Positions 1 to 11,047 are shown, counted from the first letter of the stretch. The stretch: DNA of 64,000 nucleotides from Rhodoplanes tepidamans (GCF_030813915.1 NZ_JAUSUJ010000026.1:1-64000), one strand, 5' to 3'. Notes: generated by a model not told the origin, from the sequence alone. Translations and numbers: made by a program.

Positions 1-56
1 AAGCGCAGCAATGCGTTGAGCTTACCGGTACTAATCGCTCGATCGGCTTGATCGCT
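1..56 (+). rRNA. rrl: 23S ribosomal RNA, 3' end (partial)
   Basis: The window opens inside the conserved 3' terminal segment of 23S rRNA: the stretch with GCGTTGAGCTTACCGGTACT and then GGCTTGATC matches the end of bacterial 23S rRNA, where the final helix pairs with the 5' end of the molecule. Only the last ~56 nt are present; the exact 3' end (about 52-58) is judged by comparison with the remembered E. coli end and is approximate. It is followed by a ~140 nt spacer and the 5S gene, so this is the distal part of an rrn operon transcribed rightward. Confidence 0.93.
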
Positions 57-140
57 CTCATTACTCAATGCCCGTCCGCCCCGCTCACCGCGGGAAAGGA
101 CTGCGATCGAAAGAAAGACCAGAGAGCTGTCGCGCTCGGT

Positions 141-156
141 CCCCGCCTTCGCGGGG
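141..156. repeat. small GC hairpin in the 23S-5S spacer
   Basis: CCCCGC-CTTC-GCGGGG is a perfect 6-bp stem inside the 23S-5S spacer. The same core with the same flank (TCCCCGC/GCGGGGA) occurs in the repeat at about 28.79 kb, so this looks like a fragment of a dispersed repeat family rather than an rRNA processing stem. No tRNA gene is visible in this spacer. Confidence 0.5.
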
Positions 157-196
157 ATGATCGCTACGCTCCCAGCTTGCTTCACCGTTCTTGGCC

Positions 197-314
197 GGCC
201 TGGTGGTTCCAGCGGGGAGCCTGTACCCGATCCCATCCCGAACTCGGCCGTAAAACTCCCCAGCGCCGATGGTACTGAGTCTCAAGGCTCGGAAGAGTAG
301 GTCGCTGCCAGGCC
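197..314 (+). rRNA. rrf: 5S ribosomal RNA
   Basis: The segment carries the conserved 5S blocks in order: GGCCTGGTGG at the 5' end, the CCCATCCCGAAC loop, CCCAGCGCCGATGGTACT, GAGAGTAGG-like (here GAAGAGTAGG) and CCAGGCC at the 3' end, which pairs with the 5' GGCCTGG. The length of about 118 nt is normal. A perfect 10-bp inverted repeat (186-195 with 316-325, CGTTCTTGGC/GCCAAGAACG) encloses the gene and probably forms the precursor processing stem. Ends are accurate to a few bases. Confidence 0.95.
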
Positions 315-355
315 TGCCAAGAACGGACCAACTCTCCACGTTCACAGACAATCCA

Positions 356-391
356 AAAACGCCCGCCGCGGACCCCCGCAGCGGGCGTTTT
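356..391 (+). terminator. rho-independent terminator of the rrn operon
   Basis: AAAACGCCCGC at 356-366 and GCGGGCGTTTT at 381-391 form a strong 11-bp stem with a 14-nt loop, ending in a short T-run. It lies 40 nt after the 5S gene, where an rrn operon terminator is expected. No tRNA-fMet gene follows the 5S, unlike in many alphaproteobacterial rrn operons. Confidence 0.85.
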
Positions 392-792
392 GGCATGCGT
401 CCCACAAGCCGCGGACAAGCCACGCCGCGCCCCCCCACCGGACCGCCCCCCGCTCGGGCGACCAGCGCCGGCGAAATCCGGCCGCCTCCGGAGCACGCTC
501 GAGGCGATAGGGAGGCGATAGGCTCGTACGAAGAAGACCCTCGCCCGGCCGAGCGGCCACGCGGAAGCCCGACCGGCGACGGACCAGAAAGGCCGGGGGC
601 GAGGCCGGCCGTGCCTGCGATACGGCTCGACCAAAAGGCGTCCAGCAATGACGCTCACCGTCGCGCTTCGAGGCCCGCGCTTCGCCCCGGCATCTCGGGA
701 TGACGGCGGTTCACGGCTGCCGCCAACAGCACAGGAGGGGCGGTCGGACGATCCCGACGGCGCGGCGACGGCCGAACCCGTCGACGCCCGCT
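392..792. other. intergenic region without a recognisable gene
   Basis: About 400 bp between the rrn terminator and the end of the leftward dehydrogenase gene. Open frames here do not look like protein families and have no good start context. The only structure seen is at about 659-706, where CGCTTCGAGGCCCG and CATCTCGGGATGACGG resemble the arm of the repeat at 41.6 kb, so this is probably a decayed copy. Confidence 0.6.
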
Positions 793-1662
793 CTACTTCT
801 TCTCGCCGGAGTCCTTATCGCCGGCCTTGACGAAGGCGGCGAACGCCTCGGCGTAGTCGGGGTGCCAGCGCGACAGCGCCGGGCGGTTCTCGACGAGATC
901 GCCGGCCGCCCACAGGATCCGCCGCTCGTCGAGCGTGCGGGTCACCTCGTTGTCGGGGCACAGGATGTAGAAGTCGCCGCGCTCGAGGTGGGCCATCATC
1001 GCGTCGACGGTCTGCTCCGGCGTCCACGCGCCGGCCGGCTTCCGGGTGCGGCCGCGCGCGGTCAGCGCCGTGAACACGAATCCCGGGATCAGCAGATGCG
1101 CCGTCAGGGCGCAGTTCGGCGTGGTGCGCAGCTCGTGCGCCAGCAGCTCGGTGAAGGTCTTCACCCCGGCCTTCGACACGTTGTAGGCGGGATCCCCGGG
1201 CGGCGTGGTGATGCCCTGCTTCGAGCCGGTGTTGACGACCAGGCCCGGCCGCCCCCGCGCGATCATCTGCGGCACGAAGACGTGGCAGCCGTGGATCACG
1301 CCCCACAGATTGACGCCGAGCACGCGCTCCCAGTTCGCCTGCGGCGCGAACATGTGGCTGCCGGGCTGCACGCCGGCGTTGTTCATCAGCACGTCGGTGC
1401 CGCCGAAGGTCTCGCGGACCATCGCCTCCAGCGCTTCGAGATCGTCCCGCCGGCTGACGTCGGTCACCCGCACGGCCACCGACGCGTCCGGCGTCTCGGC
1501 CTTCACGGCCGCGGCCGCCCCGGCGAGATGCACGCCGTCCACGTCGGCGATCACCACGGTGAGGCCGCGCCGGGCGAACTCCTTGGCGGCCGCGAGCCCG
1601 ATGCCCGACGCGCCGCCGGTGATCACGGCGACGGCGCCGGGCGTGAAGGCGGGGTGAGGCAT
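793..1662 (-). CDS. short-chain dehydrogenase/reductase (SDR)
   Basis: A 289-residue classical SDR: NAD(P)-binding TGGASGIG at residues 15-22, NNAG at 94-97, active-site Ser near 147 and YNVSK at 160-164, with an extended C-terminus. It should oxidise or reduce an alcohol/ketone with NAD(P)(H); an acidic Asp at the end of the second strand (VIAD) suggests NAD. The chosen ATG has GAGG seven bases upstream. It is the last gene of the leftward run ygeY-ygeW-arcC-SDR, although 171 bp separate it from the carbamate kinase gene. The substrate is unknown. Membership of the purine/ureide cluster is inferred from position only. Confidence 0.88.
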   Translation of the reverse strand: MPHPAFTPGAVAVITGGASGIGLAAAKEFARRGLTVVIADVDGVHLAGAAAAVKAETPDASVAVRVTDVSRRDDLEALEAMVRETFGGTDVLMNNAGVQPGSHMFAPQANWERVLGVNLWGVIHGCHVFVPQMIARGRPGLVVNTGSKQGITTPPGDPAYNVSKAGVKTFTELLAHELRTTPNCALTAHLLIPGFVFTALTARGRTRKPAGAWTPEQTVDAMMAHLERGDFYILCPDNEVTRTLDERRILWAAGDLVENRPALSRWHPDYAEAFAAFVKAGDKDSGEKK

Positions 1663-1833
1663 CGGTCATCCTCGTCGCAGGAGCTGCGCGCAGGCGACGC
1701 GAGGCGGCCCGGCGATCCCGGTTCTACCGAAATCGCCGGAGCCGCGCTGTGCGCGTTTCGCATTGGAGCATAACTCCGGACGCGCGCCTTGGCTCCGGCC
1801 GCGGCGGCCTTCGGCCCGCCGGCGACGGGCGGG

Positions 1834-2784
1834 TCACGCGACGACGCGCGTTCCCGCCCGGCCTTCGATCGCGGCCGCCATGTGGGCCGGATCGGTGATC
1901 ACCGCCTCGCGCCCGCCGCCCTCCAGGAACCCCACGCAGGCCTCGACCTTGGGCAGCATGCTGCCGGGCTTGAAGTGCCCCTCGGCCATGTAGCGTCGCG
2001 CCTCGGCGAGCGTCATCGTGTCGAGGGTGCGCTGGCTCGGCTTGCCGAAGTCGAGGCAGACTTTCTCGACGCCCGTGGTGATCACCAGCATCTCGGCGCC
2101 GAGCTGGCGGGCGAGCAGGCTGGAGGCGAGGTCCTTGTCGACCACGGCCGAGGCGCCGGCGAGCGTGCCGTCCTGGTCCTCGATCACGGCGATGCCGCCG
2201 CCGCCCGCCGCGACCACGACGAAGCCGGCGTCGAGCAGGCGCTTCACCGCGTCGAGGTCGAGGATCGCCTTGGGCTCCGGCGAGGCGACCACACGCCGCC
2301 AGCCGCGGCCGGCGTCCTCGACCACGTCCCAGCCGTCCTCGAGACGATGCTTCTCGGCCCGCTCGCGGGTGAGGAAGGAGCCGATCGGCTTGGTCGGTTT
2401 CCGGAACGCGGGATCGTCGCGGTCGACCAGCACCAGCGTCACCAGCGCGGCCGGCGGGCGGCTGACGCCGTGCCGGCGCATCTCGTTGCGCAGCGCCAGC
2501 TCGAGCTGGTAGCCGAGCGCCCCCTGCGTGTCGGCGACGCAGGAATCGAGCGGCACCTGGTGCAGGGCGGATGCGGCCAGCTCCGAGCGGCGCAGGATGA
2601 AGCCGACCTGCGGCCCGTTGCCGTGCGTCACCACGAGCCGCAGCGCGGGATCGCGCAGCAGCCGCACGATCTCGGCGCAGGCCTTCTCGGCCGCCCGGTA
2701 CTGGTCCGGAACGGACTGATGGGTCTCGTCGGCAATGAACGAGTTGCCGCCGAGCGCCACCACGACGGTCTTGCTCTTCGACAT
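1834..2784 (-). CDS. arcC: carbamate kinase
   Basis: A 316-residue amino-acid-kinase-fold protein. ALGGNS (about residue 10) and HGNGPQVG (54-61) are typical of carbamate kinase, as is the DKDLAS segment near residue 217. The enzyme transfers phosphate between carbamoyl phosphate and ADP, making ATP with release of carbamate; length matches the family (~310). A strong GGGAGGGGG ribosome site precedes the ATG. It lies downstream of a YgeW-like carbamoyltransferase, an arrangement matching E. coli ygeW/yqeA, so it probably harvests ATP from carbamoyl phosphate released by that enzyme. A dispersed repeat separates the two genes. Confidence 0.95.
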   Translation of the reverse strand: MSKSKTVVVALGGNSFIADETHQSVPDQYRAAEKACAEIVRLLRDPALRLVVTHGNGPQVGFILRRSELAASALHQVPLDSCVADTQGALGYQLELALRNEMRRHGVSRPPAALVTLVLVDRDDPAFRKPTKPIGSFLTRERAEKHRLEDGWDVVEDAGRGWRRVVASPEPKAILDLDAVKRLLDAGFVVVAAGGGGIAVIEDQDGTLAGASAVVDKDLASSLLARQLGAEMLVITTGVEKVCLDFGKPSQRTLDTMTLAEARRYMAEGHFKPGSMLPKVEACVGFLEGGGREAVITDPAHMAAAIEGRAGTRVVA

Positions 2785-2848
2785 GGAAGCCCCCTCCCGG
2801 TGGAGACTCTTTGGCCGGCTGTCAGCGACGCCGGCGAGTCAGTTCCAC

Positions 2849-2951
2849 GTCATTCCGGGGCGCACCGCAGGTGCGAACCCGGAATCCAACCACGATTCCC
2901 GAAGTCCCGGCTGGATTCCGGGTCCGGCGCGTCGCGCCGGCCCGGATTGAC
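2849..2951. repeat. dispersed palindromic repeat, family 1, copy 1
   Basis: About 103 bp: GTCATTCCGGGGCGC arm, ACCCGGAATCCA, variable centre, TGGATTCCGGGT, and a closing CCCGGATTGAC. Outer and inner arms are complementary, so it can fold into a long branched hairpin. It lies between the carbamoyltransferase and carbamate kinase genes. Six further copies occur in the window (9728, 12683, 30456, 32964, 39743, 44572). Confidence 0.9.
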
Positions 2952-2980
2952 CGAGACACGGTGATGGTCGCCGCCCCGCC

Positions 2981-4174
2981 TCAGAGGCTCAGCGGCTTGG
3001 CGCGGCGGACGATCTCCTCCAGCCTGGCGGAGGGATCGCGCAGGCGGGTGAGGAACATCAGCGCGCTGATCACGAACGGCTTGTAGCTCGCCTCGTTGTA
3101 GGTCGGGATGCGGTACTGCTCGAACACCTCGGCGCTCACCTCGCCGGCCTTGCAGCTCACGTCGGTGATGTCGGCCGGCAGGCAGTGCATGTAGAGCGCC
3201 GACTTGTTCCGGGTGAGGTTCATCTTGGCCCGGTCGCATTCCCAGTTCTGGAACTTGGCGTTGTTGGCGAGGCACTCCTTTTCCAGCGCCTTGAGGCCGT
3301 CCTTGTCGGAGACCTTCAGGAGCTCGGTCCGGCGCTGCATCACCTGATAGGGCGCCCACGACTTCGGATAGACGATGTCGGCGTTCTCGAACGCCGCTTC
3401 CATGCTGTTGACCACCTCGAACGAGCCGCCGGTCTCGGCCGCCTGCCTGCGCGCGACGTCGATCACGTCCGGGATCAGGCCGTAGCCCTCCGGATGGGCG
3501 AGGCTCACCTGCATGCCGAAGCGGCTCATCAGGCCGATGACGCCCTGCGGCACCGACAGCGGCTTGCCGTAGCTCGGGCTGTAGGCCCAGGTCATCGCGA
3601 TCTTCTTGCCGCGCAGGTTCTCCAGCCCGCCGAAGTGCTTCTTCAGCCAGGCGAGATCGGCGAGCGCCTGGGTCGGATGGTCGACGTCGCACTGCAGGTT
3701 GATGACGCTCGGGCGGCGGTGCAGCACGCCCTTCTGGGTGCCCTCGGTCAGCGCGTCGCCGACCTCGCGCATGTACTTGTTGCCCTCGCCGAGGAACATG
3801 TCGTCGCGGATGCCGATCGCCTCCGCCATGAACGAGATCATGTTGGCGGTCTCGCGCACGGTCTCGCCGTGGGCGATCTGGCTCTTCTCCTCGTCGAGCT
3901 CGGACAGCGTGAAGCCGAGCGCGCTCGCCGCGGCCGCGAACGAGAAGCGGGTGCGGGTCGAGTTGTCGCGGAAGATCGAGATGGCGAGGCCGGACTCGAA
4001 GGCCCGGTAGGAGATGCCCTCCTGGTGGAGCTGCTTGAGCGCCTCGGCCAGCGTCAGGATCGCCTTGATCTCGTCGAGCGGATGATCCCAGGTGATCAGG
4101 AAGTCCTTGTGGAACAGGTCGGTCTTCAGGGCCTTGAAGGCGGCGAGCTCTTTCTCGAGGGCGGCGCTGGGCAT
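2981..4174 (-). CDS. ygeW: YgeW-like knotted carbamoyltransferase
   Basis: A 397-residue aspartate/ornithine carbamoyltransferase-superfamily protein. The carbamoyl-phosphate loop STRTR lies at residues 72-76, a DxDHPTQ block follows near 165, and HCLPAD near residue 327; the length and sequence resemble YgeW, whose true substrate was long unknown and which has been linked to anaerobic purine/ureide breakdown. It would work by phosphorolysis of a carbamoylated intermediate to give carbamoyl phosphate, used by the downstream carbamate kinase. AAGGA lies upstream of the ATG. The 253-bp gap to ygeY contains a partial CCTCTCCCC palindrome but no gene. Confidence 0.93.
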   Translation of the reverse strand: MPSAALEKELAAFKALKTDLFHKDFLITWDHPLDEIKAILTLAEALKQLHQEGISYRAFESGLAISIFRDNSTRTRFSFAAAASALGFTLSELDEEKSQIAHGETVRETANMISFMAEAIGIRDDMFLGEGNKYMREVGDALTEGTQKGVLHRRPSVINLQCDVDHPTQALADLAWLKKHFGGLENLRGKKIAMTWAYSPSYGKPLSVPQGVIGLMSRFGMQVSLAHPEGYGLIPDVIDVARRQAAETGGSFEVVNSMEAAFENADIVYPKSWAPYQVMQRRTELLKVSDKDGLKALEKECLANNAKFQNWECDRAKMNLTRNKSALYMHCLPADITDVSCKAGEVSAEVFEQYRIPTYNEASYKPFVISALMFLTRLRDPSARLEEIVRRAKPLSL

Positions 4175-4340
4175 GGGCGTGGTCCTTGGAGTGTTTGAAA
4201 CGGGGCAGGGATTCTGCTCGAAGCGGAGGCGGCGGGGCCGAAACCCCGCCTTTTCAGTCCGGAGCCGGAGCGGCTCTCGATGCGGGGGCTCGACTCACGG
4301 CGGTCCGGTTCGGCGCGCAGCGTCGTCGCGGCCCCGTCAC

Positions 4341-4362
4341 CCTCTCCCCCCGCCGGGGAGAG
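4341..4362. repeat. short CCTCTCCCC/GGGGAGAGG palindrome
   Basis: CCTCTCCCC followed by CCGCC and GGGGAGAGG forms a 9-bp stem in the ygeW-ygeY gap. Related half-copies with the flank TTCACCTCTCCCCGGCGGG occur at about 39708 and 48491, so it belongs to a dispersed family and was probably not selected as a terminator; it could still act as one for ygeY. Confidence 0.6.
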
Positions 4363-4427
4363 GTGAACGAGGCGTCCTCGCGGGGACGAGCGGTGTTCAC
4401 CGAAAGTCGCTCCCTCCGGTCCTGTCG

Positions 4428-5969
4428 TCAGGCGTTGCCGGCGAACACGCTGGGGAAGCGCGCCAGGAAGGCGATGCAGTGGCGCACCTCGCGGATGTCG
4501 ACGCATTCGGCGATCTTGTGGGTGTTCTGCTCGATGCCGGGCGCGAAGCCGAACATCGCCGGGTGCTTGTAGGCGCCCGACACGACCCACTTCTTGGCCT
4601 CGCCGACCGGGATCGAGGTGTCGTCCTTGGGCACCGGATAGCCGACGCCGTCGGTCGAGAAGATCCAGCGGTCGACGCGCGGCTCCTTCGGGATGAATCC
4701 GCCGGTGCCGCTGACGCCGTTCACGTGCGGGCTGACGACGCCCTTGTAGGCGGTCACGGCCGCCGTGATGGCGGGATGATCCTCCGGCGTCACCCAGCCG
4801 AGATAGATCTGGTCGTTGTTGAGCACGTAGCCCTTCCAGCTCGCATCCGGATAGACCGGGATGCCGACCGAGACCTCGAGGCCGGCGGCGCGCGCCGCGG
4901 CGACCGACGACAGCGCCTCGACGTCCTTCACCGACTGCTCGGGCGTCTCGCCGATGGTGAGACGGCGATCGAACCGGAAGGTGAAGCGGGCCGGCACGGC
5001 GCAATCGCTCGGCGTGTCGAGCGTCGCCCACGAGGCGGTGCGGGTGCCGTGGCCGAGGAACGCGTTGTCGAGGAAGCCCTCGCGCTTCTCGTACTTCTCG
5101 GCCGCCTCCTTGAGGATGGCGGCGCCGTATTCGAGCGGGTTGAGGCCCATCCACGGCATCGAGCCGTGCGACGAGCGGCCCGTCACCGTCACCTCGATCT
5201 GCATGCGGCCGCGCTGGCCGCGATAGATGCCGAGCGCGCCCTTGTTGGCGTCGCCGGTCGAGTCGGTGAGGATGACGACGTCGGGGACCAGCTCAGGCGC
5301 GGCGCCCGGCAGCACGTTGCGCATCACGTACATCGGGCCGGCGCCGTCGTTGTCCTCCTCGCAGACGGTCGCGTAGGAGCGCACGATCACGCCCTTCAGG
5401 GCCCCTTCGGGCGCCAGCTCGAGCAGGATCTTGGAGGCGACGATCTGCGAGATCACGCCGCCGAGCTGGTCGGCCGAGCCGCGGCCGAACAGGAGATGAT
5501 CCCACTCGGTTTCCGGCGGCACCCAGCCGAGCTCCTTCTCCAGCATCGCCTTGGTGATCTTCGAGCGGTCGAGCAGGCCGTCGTAGACGTCGACGCCGCC
5601 GTTGGTCTTGGCCAGCCACACGTCGCGCAGCGGCTTCACCGTGTCGGTGTGGCCGTCGAGATAGATGACCTTCTTGCTGCCGGCCGGGATGCCGTCGCTC
5701 GGATCGCTGACCACCCACACGAGGTTGCCGAACGCGTCGAAGTCGACGTCCTTCGCATCGCGCACGGCACCGATCTCGATGATCTTCCGGCGCAGAAAGT
5801 CGAGGCGCGGGAACTCGTGATTCGAGGTGCCGCAGCGCGGGTCGCCGCCCTGCTCGACCGGACGGTCGACATAGTCGGCCGGGATCCGGATGGCTTCCTT
5901 CAGGATCTCGATCGCCAGCGGATGGTACTTTTCGGCGAGTTCGGCCACGCGGCCATCGAGTTTCGACAT
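4428..5969 (-). CDS. ygeY: YgeY-like M20-family metallohydrolase
   Basis: A 513-residue M20/ArgE/DapE-type hydrolase. The metal/catalytic block DGHTDT, a GRGSADQ block, EEDNDGAGP (catalytic Glu and metal ligand), YRGQRGRM, DRRLTIGET and FSTDGV line up with E. coli YgeY, so it probably removes an acyl or carbamoyl group in purine/ureide catabolism. It is about 110 residues longer than E. coli YgeY as I recall it, through inserts in the first half. The start was placed at the second of two close ATGs (5969) because GGAG lies six bases upstream of it; the open frame continues to 6203 but would run through the operator region. First gene of the leftward operon. Confidence 0.9.
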   Translation of the reverse strand: MSKLDGRVAELAEKYHPLAIEILKEAIRIPADYVDRPVEQGGDPRCGTSNHEFPRLDFLRRKIIEIGAVRDAKDVDFDAFGNLVWVVSDPSDGIPAGSKKVIYLDGHTDTVKPLRDVWLAKTNGGVDVYDGLLDRSKITKAMLEKELGWVPPETEWDHLLFGRGSADQLGGVISQIVASKILLELAPEGALKGVIVRSYATVCEEDNDGAGPMYVMRNVLPGAAPELVPDVVILTDSTGDANKGALGIYRGQRGRMQIEVTVTGRSSHGSMPWMGLNPLEYGAAILKEAAEKYEKREGFLDNAFLGHGTRTASWATLDTPSDCAVPARFTFRFDRRLTIGETPEQSVKDVEALSSVAAARAAGLEVSVGIPVYPDASWKGYVLNNDQIYLGWVTPEDHPAITAAVTAYKGVVSPHVNGVSGTGGFIPKEPRVDRWIFSTDGVGYPVPKDDTSIPVGEAKKWVVSGAYKHPAMFGFAPGIEQNTHKIAECVDIREVRHCIAFLARFPSVFAGNA

Positions 5970-6151
5970 CGGCATCTCCAATCCTGACGGGAATGCATCC
6001 CTTGCATTCCCGGCCGGCCGCCCCCTCGGCGACAGGCCCTGCGCCCGCCTGGCCTCCTGATCCGCACGACTCCGTACGGAGCGAAAACCTCGTGACGGTC
6101 CGGATGCCGTGGCGGGCAGGGGCGGCGTATATCCGGCCGGTTCCCGCACAT

Positions 6152-6195
6152 GAAACACGAATTTCGTATTTGCGTCTAGATGAAATTTGTGTTTC
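6152..6195. promoter_or_regulatory. paired inverted-repeat operator, probably for RpiR
   Basis: GAAACACGAATTTC (6152-6165) and GAAATTTGTGTTTC (6182-6195) are reverse complements with one mismatch, 16 bp apart, so their centres are 30 bp (about three helical turns) apart. Each arm is also a GAAA-N6-TTTC dyad. The site is distinctly AT-richer than its surroundings, lies between the divergent ygeY and rpiR genes, and ends 10 bp before the regulator's start codon. This placement suggests control of both directions plus autoregulation. That RpiR binds it is inference. Confidence 0.7.
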
Positions 6196-6205
6196 TCTCC
6201 CATGC

Positions 6206-7042
6206 ATGGTGCAGCCGTTGGACCAAGCGATCCGCGCCCATTACGAGCGCCTTCCCGCCGGCGAGCGAAAGATCGCCGACGTGTTGCTCGATCTGGGCGA
6301 CGAGCTGCCGGCCTATTCGGCGACCGAGCTGGCCGAGCGCGCCGGGGTGTCCAAGGCCACGGCCACCCGCCTGGTGCGGCGGCTCGGCTATGCCGACTAC
6401 CAGGACCTGCGCCAGCAGGCGCGCGCCGGGGCGGTCGCCGGCTCGCCGCTCGCCGAGCTGCGCGACGCCGCCGTGCCCGGCACGCTCGGCCGCCATCTCG
6501 AGCACGACCTCGCCTGCCTGACCCTGACCCTGAAGGGCATCGCGCCCGAGCATGCCGAGCGGGCCGTCGGCGTGCTGGCCAAGGCGCCGCGCATCTGGGT
6601 GGTCGGCTTCCGCAACAGCCACGCCCTGGCCCTCTATGCCCGCGAGCTGCTGGTGCAGGTGAAGCCCGACGTGCGGCTGCTGCCGCTGCCCGGCCAGACG
6701 CTCGCCGAGGACCTGTCGGCGCTCGGCGCCGGCGACGCCGTGCTGATGCTCGGCTTCCGCCGCCGACCCCCGGTGCTGGCGAAGATCCTGCGCGTCGCCC
6801 GCTCGGCCGGGGCCGACGTCGTCCTGCTCACCGATCCGTCGCTCGGCGACGTCGCCGCCGAGGCGACCGTCACGTTCCGCTGTCTGAGCCGCGGCGCCAG
6901 CCTGTTCGATTCCTACGTGGCGCCGCTGAGCCTGCTCAACCATCTGTGCGCCGAGGTCGCGCTCGCCCTGGGCGAGACCGCGCAGGCGAAGCTGCGGCGC
7001 AGCGAGCAGCTGCACGACGTCTTCGGCGATTTCGGTTTCTGA
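6206..7042 (+). CDS. RpiR-family transcriptional regulator (HTH + SIS)
   Basis: A 278-residue protein with an N-terminal RpiR helix-turn-helix (residues ~1-75; SATELAERAGVSKATATRLV) and a C-terminal SIS sugar-isomerase-type sensing domain. RpiR proteins respond to phosphorylated sugars or other small metabolites; here the neighbours suggest a purine or ureide intermediate. The ATG at 6206 was chosen because it gives the normal family length; no clear Shine-Dalgarno is seen, and the open frame upstream overlaps the ygeY start region. It is followed after 14 bp by the molybdenum dehydrogenase gene, so it heads the rightward operon and probably controls both directions. Confidence 0.92.
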   Translation: MVQPLDQAIRAHYERLPAGERKIADVLLDLGDELPAYSATELAERAGVSKATATRLVRRLGYADYQDLRQQARAGAVAGSPLAELRDAAVPGTLGRHLEHDLACLTLTLKGIAPEHAERAVGVLAKAPRIWVVGFRNSHALALYARELLVQVKPDVRLLPLPGQTLAEDLSALGAGDAVLMLGFRRRPPVLAKILRVARSAGADVVLLTDPSLGDVAAEATVTFRCLSRGASLFDSYVAPLSLLNHLCAEVALALGETAQAKLRRSEQLHDVFGDFGF

Positions 7043-7056
7043 GGAGAAGCGCCAGA

Positions 7057-9696
<2,640 letters not shown>

Positions 9697-9727
9697 GGGC
9701 GGGATGCTTGCCTTGCGTAGGTCTTCC

Positions 9728-9831
9728 GTCATTCCGGGGCGCGCCGAAGGCGCGAACCCGGAATCCAGCGGCAGACTCGGTGTCGCGTGGCTGGATTCCG
9801 GGTCCGGCGCTGTGCGCCGGCCCGGAATGAC
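9728..9831. repeat. dispersed palindromic repeat, family 1, copy 2
   Basis: A 104-bp copy (GTCATTCCGGGGCGC ... CCCGGAATGAC) filling most of the gap between the molybdenum dehydrogenase and amidohydrolase genes. GGAG just after its right end is the likely ribosome site of the next gene, eight bases before its ATG. Confidence 0.93.
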
Positions 9832-9844
9832 CGGAGTGTGAGTC

Positions 9845-11047
9845 ATGTCGTCTTCAGCCCTCGTCGTCGGGCCCGACAAGAACGGACGGCGCGTCGCCAT
9901 CGTCGACGGCGTCGTGGCACGCGAGGCACCGGCCGACGCGCCGGTGCTGTCCTGTGCGGAGGGCGAGATCGGTCCCGGCAACGTCTGCGCCCACACCCAC
10001 ATCTACAGCGCGCTGGCGCCCTACGGCATGCCGAAGCCGGAGCCGGCGCCCGAGACCTTCATCCAGATTCTCGAGCGCGTGTGGTGGCGGCTCGACCGCG
10101 CCATCGACGCCGAGACGCTGCGGGCCGGCGCCCGCGACTACGTCGCCAAGGCGCTGCTCGCCGGCACCACGACGCTGATCGACCACCACGAGTCGCCCAA
10201 CCTGATCGAGGGCTCGCTCGCGATCCTGAGCGACGTCTGTACCGGCCTCGGCATGCGCGCGGTGCTGTGCTTCGGCGCCACCGAGCGCAACTTCGGCCGT
10301 GACGAGGCGCTTCGCGGGCTCGCCGAGAACCGTACCGTGGTGCCGTCGCCGCTGATCCGGGGCATGGTCGGCCTGCACGCGAGCTTCACGGTGTCGGACG
10401 AGACCATCGCCGCGGCCGGCGATCTCGCCCGGAGCCTCGGCACCGCCGTGCACGTCCACGTCGCCGAGGACGTGGCCGACGTCGACGACGCGAAGCGCCG
10501 CGGATTCGCGGGACCGCTGGAGCGGCTGATCGCGCTGGGCGCGCTGGTGCCGGGCTCGTTGCTCGCCCACGGCGTGCATCTCGACGCCGCGCAGGTGCGG
10601 CTCGCCGCCCGCAACGGCGCCTGGTTCGTGCAGAACCCGCGCTCCAACGAAGGCAATCGGGTGGGTTATGCCGGCAACCTGTCGCAGGTGCCGACCGTGG
10701 CGCTCGGCGTCGACGGCTGGAACCCCGACATGGCCGAGGAGCAGGCGGCGCTCGCCCGTCTCGCGCAGGAGAACGGCGACGCGGCCGCCGCCGGACCGCG
10801 GGCCGCGACCCGGCTCGCGGCCGGCCATGCCCTGATGGCCGAGCGTTTCGGTCTGCATCCCGAGCCGCTGGCGGTGGGCGCCGCCGGCGACGTGGTGGTG
10901 CGGCGCGACGGCGCGGTCGAGCACGTGGTCGTCGCAGGACGTCCGGTTGTGCTCGACGGCCATCTCGTCGGCGGCGATCCGGCCGCCTTCTCGGCGGCGG
11001 CACGGGCCGAGGCGGCGCGCCTGTGGGACCGGCTGAGGAATGTATGA
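9845..11047 (+). CDS. ssnA: SsnA-like amidohydrolase (putative deaminase)
   Basis: A 400-residue metal-dependent amidohydrolase. Metal ligands are visible as HTH at residues 50-52, HVHVAED in the middle, AHGVHL and the GVDGW aspartate; NPRSN follows the pattern of SsnA/guanine-deaminase-type enzymes. It probably hydrolyses an amino or cyclic amide bond of a purine-derived ring. SsnA is a constant partner of XdhD, YgeW and YgeY in enterobacteria, which supports the call. It is slightly shorter than E. coli SsnA. The gene begins 14 bp after a dispersed repeat and is presumably co-transcribed with the gene before it. Confidence 0.85.
   Translation: MSSSALVVGPDKNGRRVAIVDGVVAREAPADAPVLSCAEGEIGPGNVCAHTHIYSALAPYGMPKPEPAPETFIQILERVWWRLDRAIDAETLRAGARDYVAKALLAGTTTLIDHHESPNLIEGSLAILSDVCTGLGMRAVLCFGATERNFGRDEALRGLAENRTVVPSPLIRGMVGLHASFTVSDETIAAAGDLARSLGTAVHVHVAEDVADVDDAKRRGFAGPLERLIALGALVPGSLLAHGVHLDAAQVRLAARNGAWFVQNPRSNEGNRVGYAGNLSQVPTVALGVDGWNPDMAEEQAALARLAQENGDAAAAGPRAATRLAAGHALMAERFGLHPEPLAVGAAGDVVVRRDGAVEHVVVAGRPVVLDGHLVGGDPAAFSAAARAEAARLWDRLRNV

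Noticed and set aside
57-196. tRNA gene in the 23S-5S spacer or after the 5S gene
   Set aside because: No cloverleaf with T-loop GTTCRA and matching acceptor arms could be built; only the small GC hairpin is present.
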